Notes: generated from the letters alone by a model not told the origin. DNA of 64,000 nt from Kitasatospora sp. NBC_01287 (GCF_026340565.1 NZ_JAPEPB010000001.1:1178001-1242000), one strand, 5' to 3'; shown: positions 43,151 to 51,469, counted from the stretch's first letter. Program-made: numbers and translations.

Positions 43151-44206
43151 GTGACAGCCGCAGCCCCAGCACCCACCACGCCCGAGGCGGTCTGCCTCGG
43201 CGAGTCGATGGCCGCGCTGCTCCCGGACCGCCCCGGCCCGCTGGAGACCGTCGGCGGCTTCCGCAGCACGGTCGGCGGCGCCGAGTCCAACGTCGCCTGC
43301 GCACTGGCCGCCCTCGGCATACCGACCGCCTGGCTCAGCCGGATCGGCGCGGACGGCTTCGGCCGCCGCCTGCTCGCCGAGCTGGCCGCGCACGGGGTGG
43401 ACACCTCGGCCGTGGCCGTCGACCCGGCGCGCCCGACCGGCCTGTACGTCAAGGAGGTCGGCGGCGCCGGCGAGCACCCGCACGACCTCGGGCCCGGCAG
43501 CAGCCGCCTGCACTACTACCGCACCGGCTCTGCCGCCGCGGCGCTCGGCCCCGAGCTGCTCGCCGATCCCGCCGCGGCCGCGCTGCTGTCAGGCGCCCGC
43601 CTGCTGCACCTGTCCGGCATCACCGCCGCCCTCTCCGACAGCTGCCTGGCCCTGCTGCGCGCGCTGCTCGCGGCGCCCCGGGCCGGGCGGCTGGTCAGCT
43701 TCGACCTCAATTGGCGCCCCGCGCTCTGGCAGCGGCGCGATCCGGCGGTGCTGCCCGAGCTGCTGGGGGCGGCCGACCTGGTGCTGCTGGGCGCCGACGA
43801 GGCCGCGCAGGCCCTGGGCACCGGCGACCCGGTGGCGCTGCGCGCCCTGCTGCCCGCCCCCGCCACCCTGGTGGTCAAGGACGCCGAGCACACCGCGACC
43901 GCCCTCGACCACCGCGGCCGCCAGGTGACCGAACCGGCCCTGCGGGTCGAGGTGGTGGAGCCGACCGGCGCGGGCGACGCCTTCGCCGCCGGCTACCTGG
44001 CCGGCACCCTGCGCGAGCTCGACCAGCGCCGCCGGCTGCGCCTGGGCCACCTCGCGGCGGCCACCGCCCTCACCTCGCCGGGCGACCAGGGCACACTGCC
44101 GGCTCCCGACCTGGTCGCGGCGCTGCTGGCGGCCACCGAGCGCCAGTGGGCGGACACCCGCGTCGGCCCGGCGGGCGTCGACTCCCCCGTGGGCGGCGAC
44201 CGATGA
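43151..44206 (+). CDS. PfkB-family sugar kinase, probable 2-keto-3-deoxygluconate kinase
   Basis: Ribokinase-type enzyme of 351 residues. The N-terminal GESMAALLPDRPG and GGAESNVACALAALG lead the fold, and the C-terminal PTGAGDAFAAGYLAG holds the catalytic Asp and anion hole. Proximity to a KDPG aldolase strongly suggests it phosphorylates KDG to KDPG. GTG start follows AAGGAGGG. Its stop overlaps the IclR start (ATGA). Confidence 0.9.
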   Translation: MTAAAPAPTTPEAVCLGESMAALLPDRPGPLETVGGFRSTVGGAESNVACALAALGIPTAWLSRIGADGFGRRLLAELAAHGVDTSAVAVDPARPTGLYVKEVGGAGEHPHDLGPGSSRLHYYRTGSAAAALGPELLADPAAAALLSGARLLHLSGITAALSDSCLALLRALLAAPRAGRLVSFDLNWRPALWQRRDPAVLPELLGAADLVLLGADEAAQALGTGDPVALRALLPAPATLVVKDAEHTATALDHRGRQVTEPALRVEVVEPTGAGDAFAAGYLAGTLRELDQRRRLRLGHLAAATALTSPGDQGTLPAPDLVAALLAATERQWADTRVGPAGVDSPVGGDR

Positions 44207-44943
44207 GCCGGACCGTGGGCCGCGCCCTGGCGCTGCTGACCGAACTGGCCGAGGGCGAGCGCTCCTTGGACCAGCTGGCGGAGCTGATCGGCGTGCACAA
44301 GACCACCGTGCTGCGGCTGCTGCAGAGCCTGGAGGAGTCGCGCCTGGTCTACCGCGACGGCGCCTACCGCTACCACCTGGGCGCCGGACTGTTCGCCCTC
44401 TCCAGCCGCGCCCTGGAGCAGCGCTCGGTGCGCCGCCCCGCCGCCCCCCGGCTGGCCGAGCTGAGCGCGGCCACCGGCCAGACCGTGCACCTGGCGGCGC
44501 TGGAGGGTGGCGAGGTGGTCTACATCGACAAGTACGAGTCCCGCCAGCCGGTGCGGATGTACTCCAGGATCGGCTTGCCGGTGCCGATGCACTGCGCGGC
44601 GGTGGCCAAGGTGCTGCTCGCCGACCTGCCGCTGACCGAGCGTCAGGCTCTGGTCAGAACGCTGGAGTTCACACCCTTCACGGACCGCACGCTGACCACC
44701 CCGAAGGCCCTGCTCGCCGAGCTGGCCCAGGTCGAGCAGCAGGGCTGGGCGCAGGACCGGGCCGAGCACGAGTCGTTCATGAACTGCGTGGCGGCCCCGG
44801 TCCGGGACGCGACCGGCCGGGTGGTCGCCGCCGCCTCGCTCTCGGTCCCCGATCTGGTCCTCCCCTACGAGCAGGTCCTGGAACTGCTGCCCCAGCTGCT
44901 CGCCACCACCGCCGAGATCTCCGCCGCCTGTGGCTCCCCCTGA
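44203..44943 (+). CDS. IclR-family transcriptional regulator
   Basis: Regulator of 246 residues. A winged helix covers about 1-60 (SLDQLAELIGVHKTTVLRLL) and an IclR effector-binding GAF-like domain the rest (YIDKYESRQPVRMYSRIG, MHCAAVAKVLLA, HESFMNCVAAPV). IclR proteins of this type respond to sugar acids or their keto-deoxy derivatives, fitting the KDG pathway. Co-translated with the kinase; the dyad at 43004-43020 is its likely site. Confidence 0.92.
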   Translation: MSRTVGRALALLTELAEGERSLDQLAELIGVHKTTVLRLLQSLEESRLVYRDGAYRYHLGAGLFALSSRALEQRSVRRPAAPRLAELSAATGQTVHLAALEGGEVVYIDKYESRQPVRMYSRIGLPVPMHCAAVAKVLLADLPLTERQALVRTLEFTPFTDRTLTTPKALLAELAQVEQQGWAQDRAEHESFMNCVAAPVRDATGRVVAAASLSVPDLVLPYEQVLELLPQLLATTAEISAACGSP

Positions 44944-45006
44944 CCCGCGCCAACGGCCCGCACAGCACCGCACAGCCGCACAGCACCGAACAGGAAGACG
45001 AGCACC

Positions 45007-45435
45007 ATGAGCGAGAAGACCCAGCCACTCGGCGAGAAGACCGAGATCCGCACCACCGGCGCCCCGGCCCCGGCCTGGGTGTTCTCCCAGGGCGTGCGCA
45101 AGGGCCCGATCCTGCAGGTCTCCGGCCAGGGCCCGCAGGACCCGGCGACCGGCGCCTACCTGTACGAGGGCGACGTGCGGGCGCAGACCCGGCGGACCCT
45201 GGAGAACGTCAAGGCGGTGCTGACCGCGGGCGGCGCGAGCGTGGCGGACGTGGTGATGTTCCGCGTCTACCTGACCGAGCGCGGCCACTTCGCGGCGATG
45301 AACGAGGTGTACGCCGACTTCCTGACCGAGAACCTGCCCGCCGGGGCGGTCAAGCCCTGCCGCACCACCGTCTTCGTCGAACTGCCGCACGAGGTGATGC
45401 TGGTCGAGATCGACGCGCAGGCCGTGCTCGACTGA
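45007..45435 (+). CDS. RidA-family enamine/imine deaminase
   Basis: Trimeric RidA/YjgF-type protein of 142 residues. FSQGVRKGPILQVSGQGPQD, RRTLENVKAVLTAGGASVAD and KPCRTTVFVELPHEVMLVEI (with the substrate-binding Arg) define the family. RidA hydrolyses enamine/imine intermediates released by PLP dehydratases, which fits the deaminase encoded across the divergent promoter. The ATG has GGAAGACGAG upstream, and a CGCACAGCACCG repeat lies in the 63-bp gap after the IclR gene. Confidence 0.92.
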   Translation: MSEKTQPLGEKTEIRTTGAPAPAWVFSQGVRKGPILQVSGQGPQDPATGAYLYEGDVRAQTRRTLENVKAVLTAGGASVADVVMFRVYLTERGHFAAMNEVYADFLTENLPAGAVKPCRTTVFVELPHEVMLVEIDAQAVLD

Positions 45436-45483
45436 GCCTCCCCGTCCGGCCGCATCGCGCGGTGCGGCCGCACCGGGAGGCTC
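45434..45483. terminator. Compound hairpin after ridA
   Basis: Outer arms GAGCCTCCC/GGGAGGCTC (45434-45442 and 45475-45483) enclose an inner GGCCGCA/TGCGGCC stem, between convergent genes. The inner word is partly repeated to the right. Confidence 0.65.
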
Positions 45484-45512
45484 CCGGTCCGGCCGCATCG
45501 CGCGCCCGCCGG

Positions 45513-46076
45513 TCAGACCCGGCAGAGCACCCGGGCCGGCAGTCGGCTGGGCAGCGGAACCTTGCTGCGGGACGGGGCGCTCGGGCCGCGTCCGGGCGCC
45601 CCCTGGTGGACCACCGGGCGGGCCGAGAGCGGCTTGCTGTCCGCCATCACCGACGGTGTGACCGTCAGGTAGTCGGAGAGGAAGCGCCGCTCCGAGGAGC
45701 TGAGCTTGCGTGACCGCCCGGTGGCCCGGTCCCGGGCCACCACCACGGTGCGGGCCGTCATGTAGGTGAACGGGTCACGGCAGACGTCCACCCGCACGTG
45801 TGCGGAACTGCGGCCGAGCCGTTCCACCGTCAGCCGGACCAGCAGCGGGTCGGGCTGGTGGTGCAGCTGTTCCAGATAATCGATCTCGTGCCGCGCGATC
45901 AGGAATCCGGCCGGAAAGAGCGAATCCCGCACCGCCCGCGCGTGGTGGTGAAAGAGGTCGTAGATTCCCTCCTGGATGTAGCCGACCAGCCGGGCGTTGT
46001 TGATGTGCCCGTTCTGGTCGACATCGGCCCAGCGGGTGGGGCAGCGCAGGACGTGGGCGTTGCGACCGGTGGTCAT
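45513..46076 (-). CDS. Hot-dog-fold acyl-CoA thioesterase
   Basis: 4HBT-type thioesterase of 187 residues. RWADVDQNGHINNARLVGYI is the active-site block with the Asp and the helix-capping His. LEQLHHQPDPLLVRLTVERL and YMTARTVVVARDRATG are later strands. A C-terminal extension of about 45 residues is unstructured. An in-frame GTG at 46091 overlaps the stop of the next gene upstream (GTGA) and would add five residues; I could not decide between them. It probably cleaves small acyl-CoA or acyl-carrier thioesters. Confidence 0.85.
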   Translation of the reverse strand: MTTGRNAHVLRCPTRWADVDQNGHINNARLVGYIQEGIYDLFHHHARAVRDSLFPAGFLIARHEIDYLEQLHHQPDPLLVRLTVERLGRSSAHVRVDVCRDPFTYMTARTVVVARDRATGRSRKLSSSERRFLSDYLTVTPSVMADSKPLSARPVVHQGAPGRGPSAPSRSKVPLPSRLPARVLCRV

Positions 46077-46087
46077 CCGGGCCCCGC

Positions 46088-46399
46088 TCACCGCTGCGCC
46101 CCGGCTGAGGTCACTCGGTGCGGGCCGGCCAGCGCCTGCTGCAGGCGCTGGTGGTAGCCGGCGTTGGCCTCGCGCATCCGGCCGGTGGTCCAGCCCTCCT
46201 CGGCGGCCTCGGCCGCGACCCTGACCACCAGGGCGTCCATCGCCTTGTCCACCGCCCGGCACAGCTCGGCGACCGCGGCGATGCGGCCCACCATGTTTCC
46301 GGCCCCACCCCGGACGGGGAATTCGGCGAGCGCGTTCACGGCGAGCTGGACTCCGTCGGCGGCGGCCGCACTGCTTTCCGGCTGGCAATTGTCGTGCAC
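46088..46399 (-). CDS. Small helical protein of unknown function
   Basis: 103 residues starting at GTG 46399 (GGGAGA upstream). It is mostly predicted helix with many Ala and Glu residues (VGRIAAVAELCRAVDKAMDA, AEAAEEGWTTGRMREANAGY). Its end overlaps the GTG that could start the thioesterase, so the two genes are probably translated as a pair. Family not recognised. Confidence 0.65.
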   Translation of the reverse strand: MHDNCQPESSAAAADGVQLAVNALAEFPVRGGAGNMVGRIAAVAELCRAVDKAMDALVVRVAAEAAEEGWTTGRMREANAGYHQRLQQALAGPHRVTSAGAQR

Positions 46400-46633
46400 G
46401 GTTTCTCCCGGGAAATAGCGGTTGGGCAGGGACGAGCACTCCCGGTTTCCCGGGAGCACTCGAAGACGCAACGGGGACGACGCTAACCCAGCCCAACCGT
46501 CCCATTCGCGGTTTATCCGCCACCCGGTGGCACGACCCCACGACCGGAGTACGGATAATTCACCGGCATCAGTCAAGTAACCGGCCGATCGGCGGCACCG
46601 CGCGCCGAATTTCCGGGAGCCGGGGCCCGGAGT

Positions 46634-47113
46634 TCAGGCGGCGGACAGCTCCTTGCCCAGGCAGATGCACTCGGGGGCGTCCCGGTAGATGCCGAACTTG
46701 GTGATCGGGAGGTAGCCCTCCGACTCGTACAGCGCCACCGCCTCCGGCTGCTCGGTGCCGGTCTCCAGCACCAGGCGCCGCCGCCCGGCCCGGCCGGCCA
46801 GCTCCTCCAGGTGGCGCAGCAGGGTGCGGGACAGGCCGCGGCCGCGGGCGGCGGGAACCACGAACATCCGCTTGAGTTCGGCGTCGCCGTCCCGCAGATG
46901 GGGGTGGCCGCCGTCCTTGACCCGCCAGCCGCCGCAGGCCACCGGCGCGCCGTCCAGATAACCGACCACGAAGATGCCCTGCGGGTCGACGAAGTGCTCG
47001 GCCCGCATCTCGGTGAGATCCATGTCGCCGTAGCGGCGGACGTACTCCTGCTGCACCGCTGCGGTCAGCTTCTCGGCGTCGGGGTGGTCGTATCCGGTGA
47101 TGCGAAGTTCCAT
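46634..47113 (-). CDS. GNAT-family N-acetyltransferase
   Basis: GCN5-related acetyltransferase of 159 residues. The acetyl-CoA site is in KRMFVVPAARGRGLSRTLLR, followed by RRLVLETGTEQPEAVALYES. Substrate unknown. I start at ATG 47113, which has no Shine-Dalgarno but lies 7 nt after TATCCT (47121-47126), a leaderless arrangement. Confidence 0.9.
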   Translation of the reverse strand: MELRITGYDHPDAEKLTAAVQQEYVRRYGDMDLTEMRAEHFVDPQGIFVVGYLDGAPVACGGWRVKDGGHPHLRDGDAELKRMFVVPAARGRGLSRTLLRHLEELAGRAGRRRLVLETGTEQPEAVALYESEGYLPITKFGIYRDAPECICLGKELSAA

Positions 47114-47176
47114 GCGCGCCAGGATACGACCCACCCGATCATCCGATGATTCTCCCTCTTGGACCGAACGGTGGTC

Positions 47177-47602
47177 TCAACGCCCGCCGAACCGGGCCAG
47201 CAATTCGTCCTTGCCGAACATCTGAGCCGTCTCGAAGGCCGAGGGCGCACCGGCGTGCGGGTCGGCGCCGCCCGCCAGCAGGGCGTCCAGCGCCTCGTCG
47301 GCGCCCTTGAAGACGGTGCCGGCCAGCGGGGTCTGACCCCGGTCGTTGGCCTGGTTCGGATCCGCGCCGCCGGCCAGCAGCACCCGCACCGCCTCGGCCT
47401 GGCCGTGGTAGGCGGCCAGCATCAGCAGGGTGTCGCCGCGGTCGTTGGCGAGGTTCGCCGGCGCCCCGGCCGCCAGGAAGCCGCGAAGCGACTCGGCGTC
47501 GCCGGCCCGCGCGGCGTCGAAGATCCGGCCGGCCAGCTCGATCAGCTCGGCCTCGTCGGGCTCCTCGGCGGTGGGCGGAAGGGATTCGGAGGAGTCGGCC
47601 AT
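47177..47602 (-). CDS. Ankyrin-repeat protein
   Basis: Soluble protein of 141 residues with about three ankyrin repeats. GDTLLMLAAYHGQAEAVRVL and ANDRGQTPLAGTVFKGADEA show the TPL-x-A and helical pattern, preceded by an acidic N-terminal helix. Such repeats mediate protein binding. ATG 47602 (AAGGG upstream) is preferred over an upstream ATG at 47647. Confidence 0.85.
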   Translation of the reverse strand: MADSSESLPPTAEEPDEAELIELAGRIFDAARAGDAESLRGFLAAGAPANLANDRGDTLLMLAAYHGQAEAVRVLLAGGADPNQANDRGQTPLAGTVFKGADEALDALLAGGADPHAGAPSAFETAQMFGKDELLARFGGR

Positions 47603-48077
47603 CACGGGCCCTTTCGAGTCGGGGCGAACAGGTCGGGGTACAGCCACCGGAACGGTAGCCGTCCGTGATCAACCGGGCCAGCGGCCGTCCAGGATCCGGC
47701 CACCCGACCGCGACCGGGCGAGCCGCCGCCCGCCACCGGCGGCGGACACGACGCACCGGCCCGGTGGTCACCGGCGCCGTTCGAGCGAATTCGGCGCGTC
47801 GTCCCGAGCCGGTTCCGGTCGCGGGCGGCGCGCCGCAGAAGTCCGGGAAAACCGCGCGCCGCGCCCGTGCCAGAAGGCCGACCGAACCTTCGTTCCCACC
47901 TCCGGCCTGCGGCTTCGGTCGAAAACCACCCATTTGCCCCGTTCCGTCATCTATTACTTTTTGTCAGGATTAAGGCACTCTCCGTGACACTGTCCCCTGT
48001 ATGGCCTCGCGGACCACCCCGTCGCTGCCATCCCCCGGCAGTGGCACCCTGTCCCGCCTCACCGAGGAGCAGCCCCC
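47603..48077. other. Intergenic region without a convincing gene
   Basis: In 475 bases I find no frame with coding character. An AT-rich patch at about 47925-47975 and 'TATGGC' near 48000 may serve as a promoter for the small membrane protein gene. The rest is GC-rich spacer. Confidence 0.5.
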
Positions 48078-48272
48078 GTGATCCTGTCCATCTCCGGCAT
48101 CGTCCTGTTCGGCACCATCGCGTTCCTCTTCTTCCGGCGGGACGGGCTCAAGGTCTCGCACGCCTTGGTCTGCGCGCTCTTCGGCTTCTACCTGGCGGGC
48201 ACCGCGATCGCCCCGAGCATCCAGGCCGGCGGCGCGAGCCTGGCCAACCTGCTGGGCGGCATCAAGTTCTGA
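48078..48272 (+). CDS. Small membrane protein
   Basis: 64 residues with two hydrophobic helices (ISGIVLFGTIAFLFFRR and LVCALFGFYLAGTAIAP) separated by a charged turn. GTG 48078 follows GAGGAG. It resembles small membrane proteins found beside FtsK/SpoIIIE-like transfer genes in streptomycetes, and here an FtsK-like gene follows 209 bp later. Function unknown. Confidence 0.78.
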   Translation: MILSISGIVLFGTIAFLFFRRDGLKVSHALVCALFGFYLAGTAIAPSIQAGGASLANLLGGIKF

Positions 48273-48398
48273 GCCGCGCCCCGGGACCGGCGGCCCGGGC
48301 GCGGTCCCACCGCCCCGGGCCGCCACCCGTACCGGCCCCGCCGCACCTCCCGCACCCTCCCGCACCTCCCACACCCGCCACACCCGGCGTCCCACCGC

Positions 48399-48446
48399 CG
48401 AGCCCGCCTTGCTCCGAGCCCGCCTTGCTCCGAGCCCGCCTTGATC
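48399..48446. repeat. Three tandem 16-bp units
   Basis: CGAGCCCGCCTTGCTC occurs twice exactly and once with a single change (GATC end), between the small membrane protein and the FtsK-like gene. Confidence 0.9.
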
Positions 48447-48481
48447 CGTGCCCGTCCGATCCGCCCGGGGAGTCCAGGACC

Positions 48482-50071
48482 ATGTCCCTCAACCGCCACC
48501 TGACCCGCGGCCGCGACCTCGCCCGCACCGCCGGCGACCACGCCGCCGACATGTTCGCGCCGCTCACCCTGATCGCGCGGGGCCTGCGCCGGCACGCCGG
48601 CTGGGCCAGGGCCCGCTGGCAGGCCACGCCCAGGGAGCGCCGCGGCCCGACCCTGCTGCTCGCCCTCGCCGCCAGCGTCGGCGTGCTGCTGCTGCCGCAC
48701 GGCCCGCTCCTCGCCGTGGTCACCCTGGTGGCCAGCGCCGCCTGGAAGGGGCGCGAGCCCAAGGCGGCGACCGCCCCCGAGCCCGCCCCGGCCGACGTCA
48801 AGCTGCCCGCCCTCTACGCGGCCCTCACGCCCTACCTCGCGGCCCCCGAGGACGCCTGCCCGCTCTACCGCCCGGACGGCGCCTACCAGGACGCCTTCGC
48901 CGACTGGTCCTTCGACGCACAGGGGCGGCTGGCCGCACTGGAGATCGGCTACCCCGCCTACTTCACCGACACCGAGCCCGCCGCCCGCGCCCGGATCGAG
49001 CAGGTGGTGCAGGGCAAGGCGGGCCGGGCCCGGGAGTACCGCTTCGACTGGGACCAGGAGTGCAACCGCCTGCACGTCACCGCGCTGGCCCCGCTGCCGC
49101 AGGACGTGCCCGCGCAGACCTGGGTGACCACCCCGGGGGAGATCGTGCTCGGCTTCACCGACTCCCAGGCCACCCAGCGGATGATCCCGGTCGCCCAGGA
49201 GGGCGGCCCCGGCCACCAGCCGCCGGTGATCTGGCGCACCGGCCCGCGCTCGGCCGAGCCGCACCTGCTGGCGCTGGGCACCGCCGGCTCCGGCACCTCC
49301 ACCCTGCTGCGCACCATCGGCCTGCAGGCGCTGGTCCACGGCGACCTGCTGGTCATCGACGGCGCGGGCACCGGCGAGCACGCCTGCCTGGTCAACCGGC
49401 CGGGCGTGCACACGGTGGAGACCAGCCTGCACGGCGCGCTGGCCGCGCTGGAGTGGGCGGCCCAGGAGACCGAGCGGCGGCTCGCCGCGCTGAACGCCGC
49501 CCGCTACCGGGGCGAGCCGGCACCGACCGATGCCACCCGCCCGCTCTGGCTGCTGCTCGACCACCCCACCGAGCTGAGCGAGCTGGCCCAGGCCGAGGGC
49601 CGCCCCGACCCGCAGGACCTGCTGGAGCTGCCGCTGCGCCACGGCCGGGCGGCCCGGGTCACCGTGGTGGTGGCGGAGTCGATCGAGGCCATGGACCGGC
49701 TCTCGCCCGCGCTGCGCTCCGCCGCCCGGGCCCGGGTGGTGCTCGGCGGCCACCACCCGCAGGACCTGCACCGCGCGCTCGGCGTCCCACTGGACGTCGT
49801 CCCGGCCGCGCAGACCCCGCCGGGGCGCGGCTACGCCCGGGTCGGTGCCCAGCCGCCGACCAGGCTCCAGGTGCCCGCCACCATCGACCCGCTGGACGAG
49901 GAGGCCCCCGCCCGGCTGCGCGACGCGGTGATCGCCCTGCTGCCGCACCGCGACACCCGGATCGAGGCCGCCGCCCCGCCGCTGCCCGCACACCCGCCCC
50001 AGGCACCCGGCGCCGCCGAGCAGCAGCCCCCGGCGGGCGCGACCCGGGTGGAGCTGGGCAAGCCCCGCTGA
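48482..50071 (+). CDS. FtsK/SpoIIIE-like protein with degenerate Walker A
   Basis: Protein of 529 residues. Membrane-type hydrophobic stretches lie at about 55-90 (TLLLALAASVGVLLLPHGPL, LAVVTLVASAAW). A linker region follows, then an FtsK/TraB-like motor domain from about 250. The P-loop reads LALGTAGSGTSTLLR: the invariant Lys is Thr. The Walker B region is PLWLLLDHPTEL, with no Glu after the Asp. It therefore probably binds but does not hydrolyse ATP, or has lost the function. A proline-rich tail follows. No integrase, repeat or att site is near, so this is a resident chromosomal gene. Confidence 0.75.
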   Translation: MSLNRHLTRGRDLARTAGDHAADMFAPLTLIARGLRRHAGWARARWQATPRERRGPTLLLALAASVGVLLLPHGPLLAVVTLVASAAWKGREPKAATAPEPAPADVKLPALYAALTPYLAAPEDACPLYRPDGAYQDAFADWSFDAQGRLAALEIGYPAYFTDTEPAARARIEQVVQGKAGRAREYRFDWDQECNRLHVTALAPLPQDVPAQTWVTTPGEIVLGFTDSQATQRMIPVAQEGGPGHQPPVIWRTGPRSAEPHLLALGTAGSGTSTLLRTIGLQALVHGDLLVIDGAGTGEHACLVNRPGVHTVETSLHGALAALEWAAQETERRLAALNAARYRGEPAPTDATRPLWLLLDHPTELSELAQAEGRPDPQDLLELPLRHGRAARVTVVVAESIEAMDRLSPALRSAARARVVLGGHHPQDLHRALGVPLDVVPAAQTPPGRGYARVGAQPPTRLQVPATIDPLDEEAPARLRDAVIALLPHRDTRIEAAAPPLPAHPPQAPGAAEQQPPAGATRVELGKPR

Positions 50072-50073
50072 CC

Positions 50074-50118
50074 GGTTCCGCCGGGCCGGCCGGCTCACCG
50101 GTTCGGCCCGGCGGAACC
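50074..50118 (+). terminator. Hairpin after the FtsK-like gene
   Basis: GGTTCCGCCGGGCC (50074-50087) and GGCCCGGCGGAACC (50105-50118) are perfect 14-bp arms starting 2 bp after the stop. No T-tract. Confidence 0.75.
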
Positions 50119-50295
50119 CGCCGAATGGCCAATTCGGCGTAACCCCCAGTACGCTCCGGCACGCCAGTAAAGCGATTCGGTCACAGGACGCGAAATTCGT
50201 GACACCCAGGGTGATATCACTGTCCAGATGTGACAAATCGGACGGAGATGGGTACAAACAGGGGCGACACGACAGACGACGCATGTCCCCGGACG

Positions 50296-50321
50296 GGAAT
50301 CTTCGTCGGAAGCCGAGCGTT
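50296..50321 (+). promoter_or_regulatory. Sigma-R promoter of rbpA
   Basis: GGAAT at 50296-50300, 18 nt, and GTT at 50319-50321 match the streptomycete sigma-R consensus GGAAT-N18/19-GTT exactly. Transcription would start about 55-60 nt before the rbpA ATG. In S. coelicolor rbpA is a known thiol-stress (sigma-R) target. Confidence 0.85.
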
Positions 50322-50385
50322 GACCGAACGACGAAGACAGCGACCCAACTAGTCCTGTGGGCCATAAGCCCTGGAGGCACGATTC

Positions 50386-50760
50386 ATGAGCGAGCGAGCT
50401 CTCCGAGGCACGCGACTCGGCGCCACTAGCTACGAGACCGACCGTGGCATTGACCTGGCTCCGCGCCAGACCGTCGAGTACGCATGTCAGAACGGACACC
50501 GGTTCGAGGTGCCCTTCTCCGTCGAGGCGGAGATTCCCTCGGTGTGGGAGTGCCGCTTCTGCGGCACCGAGGCCGTCCTGCTCGACGGTGACGAGCCTGA
50601 GGAGAAGAAGACCAAGCCGACCCGGACCCATTGGGACATGCTGATGGAGCGCCGGACGCGTGAGGAGCTGGAGGAGGTGCTGGCCGAGCGGCTGGCCGTG
50701 CTCCGTTCCGGTGGGATGAACCTCGCGGTGCACCCGCGGGACACCCGCAAGAGCGCCTGA
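50386..50760 (+). CDS. rbpA: RNA polymerase-binding protein RbpA
   Basis: Actinobacterial transcription factor of 124 residues that binds the housekeeping sigma factor and core polymerase and stabilises open complexes. The zinc-binding core is seen in CQNGHRFEVPF and WECRFCGTEA. The C-terminal sigma-interacting helix is THWDMLMERRTREELEEVLA. ATG 50386 has GGAGGCACG upstream. A sigma-R promoter and a very stable terminator bracket it, so it is expressed as a single gene. Confidence 0.97.
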   Translation: MSERALRGTRLGATSYETDRGIDLAPRQTVEYACQNGHRFEVPFSVEAEIPSVWECRFCGTEAVLLDGDEPEEKKTKPTRTHWDMLMERRTREELEEVLAERLAVLRSGGMNLAVHPRDTRKSA

Positions 50761-50787
50761 ACCCGAAGTACCGACAGCACCGAAGTA

Positions 50788-50842
50788 CCGATAGCGCGGC
50801 GGGGCCCCGATCCACTGGATCGGGGCCCCGCCGCGCTATCGG
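50788..50842. terminator. 55-bp perfect palindrome after rbpA
   Basis: Arms of 27 bp (50788-50814 and 50816-50842) flank one central base, between the convergent rbpA and FxsA genes; a bidirectional terminator. The CGAAGTACCGA words just upstream are repeated. Confidence 0.85.
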
Positions 50843-50869
50843 CGTGTGCGCGCTTCAGCAGGCGTGGCG

Positions 50870-51469
50870 TCAGCGGCCCAGCGGCGGGCGCGGCTCATCG
50901 TCCTGCGGCCGGTGCTCGCCCACCCGGTCGTCGACCGGGTCGACCACCTCGCCCTGGACCACCTTGCCGTCGGGCCGGTGGATCCGCAGTTGCTCCTGCA
51001 GCCGCAGCGCGTCGGCCAGGGGATCGCCGACCGGCGCCGTGCGCGCGGCGCGGCGGGCCAGCCGGCGGCCCACCGCCCGCCACAGCTCCCGGGTCGGCGG
51101 GACGAGCATGGTCAGACCGATCAGGTCGGAGAGGAAGCCCGGCAGCACCAGCAGCAGCCCGGCCAGCGCGGTGAGGCCGGCGTTGCCGCCACCCGGCCGC
51201 CGCCCCTTCGGCTCGGCCACCTCCCGCTCGAACGGGGTGCCGGCCGTGGCGGCGCGCAGCGCGTCCAGCCCGGCCTTCTTGATCAGCCGGAACCCCGCCA
51301 TCAGACCCAGCAGCAGCAGGAGCAGCACCAGCAGCCAGCCGGTCACCGAAGCGACCTTGATCAGCAGCCAGATCTCCAGCACCAGCCAGAGGGCCAGCAG
51401 CAGCGGGACGAAGCGGCGCAGCCGGTTGGGGCGGCCGGCCCTGGGGGTGGGGTTCGCATGCTGTGTCAC
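50870..51469 (-). CDS. FxsA-family membrane protein
   Basis: Cytoplasmic membrane protein of 199 residues. Hydrophobic segments LLLALWLVLEIWLLIKVA, GWLLVLLLLLLGLMAG and ALAGLLLVLPGFLSDLIGL hold the FxsA core with its conserved E-W and PGFLSD motifs. FxsA was first known for modulating exclusion of phage T7 in E. coli; its normal role is unclear. The GTG start at 51469 overlaps the Lnt stop (GTGA), so expression is coupled to lnt. Confidence 0.88.
   Translation of the reverse strand: MTQHANPTPRAGRPNRLRRFVPLLLALWLVLEIWLLIKVASVTGWLLVLLLLLLGLMAGFRLIKKAGLDALRAATAGTPFEREVAEPKGRRPGGGNAGLTALAGLLLVLPGFLSDLIGLTMLVPPTRELWRAVGRRLARRAARTAPVGDPLADALRLQEQLRIHRPDGKVVQGEVVDPVDDRVGEHRPQDDEPRPPLGR

Noticed and set aside
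47665-47973. Open frames between the ankyrin gene and the small membrane protein
   Set aside because: Arg/Pro/Ala-rich text in several frames with no ribosome binding site or conserved look.
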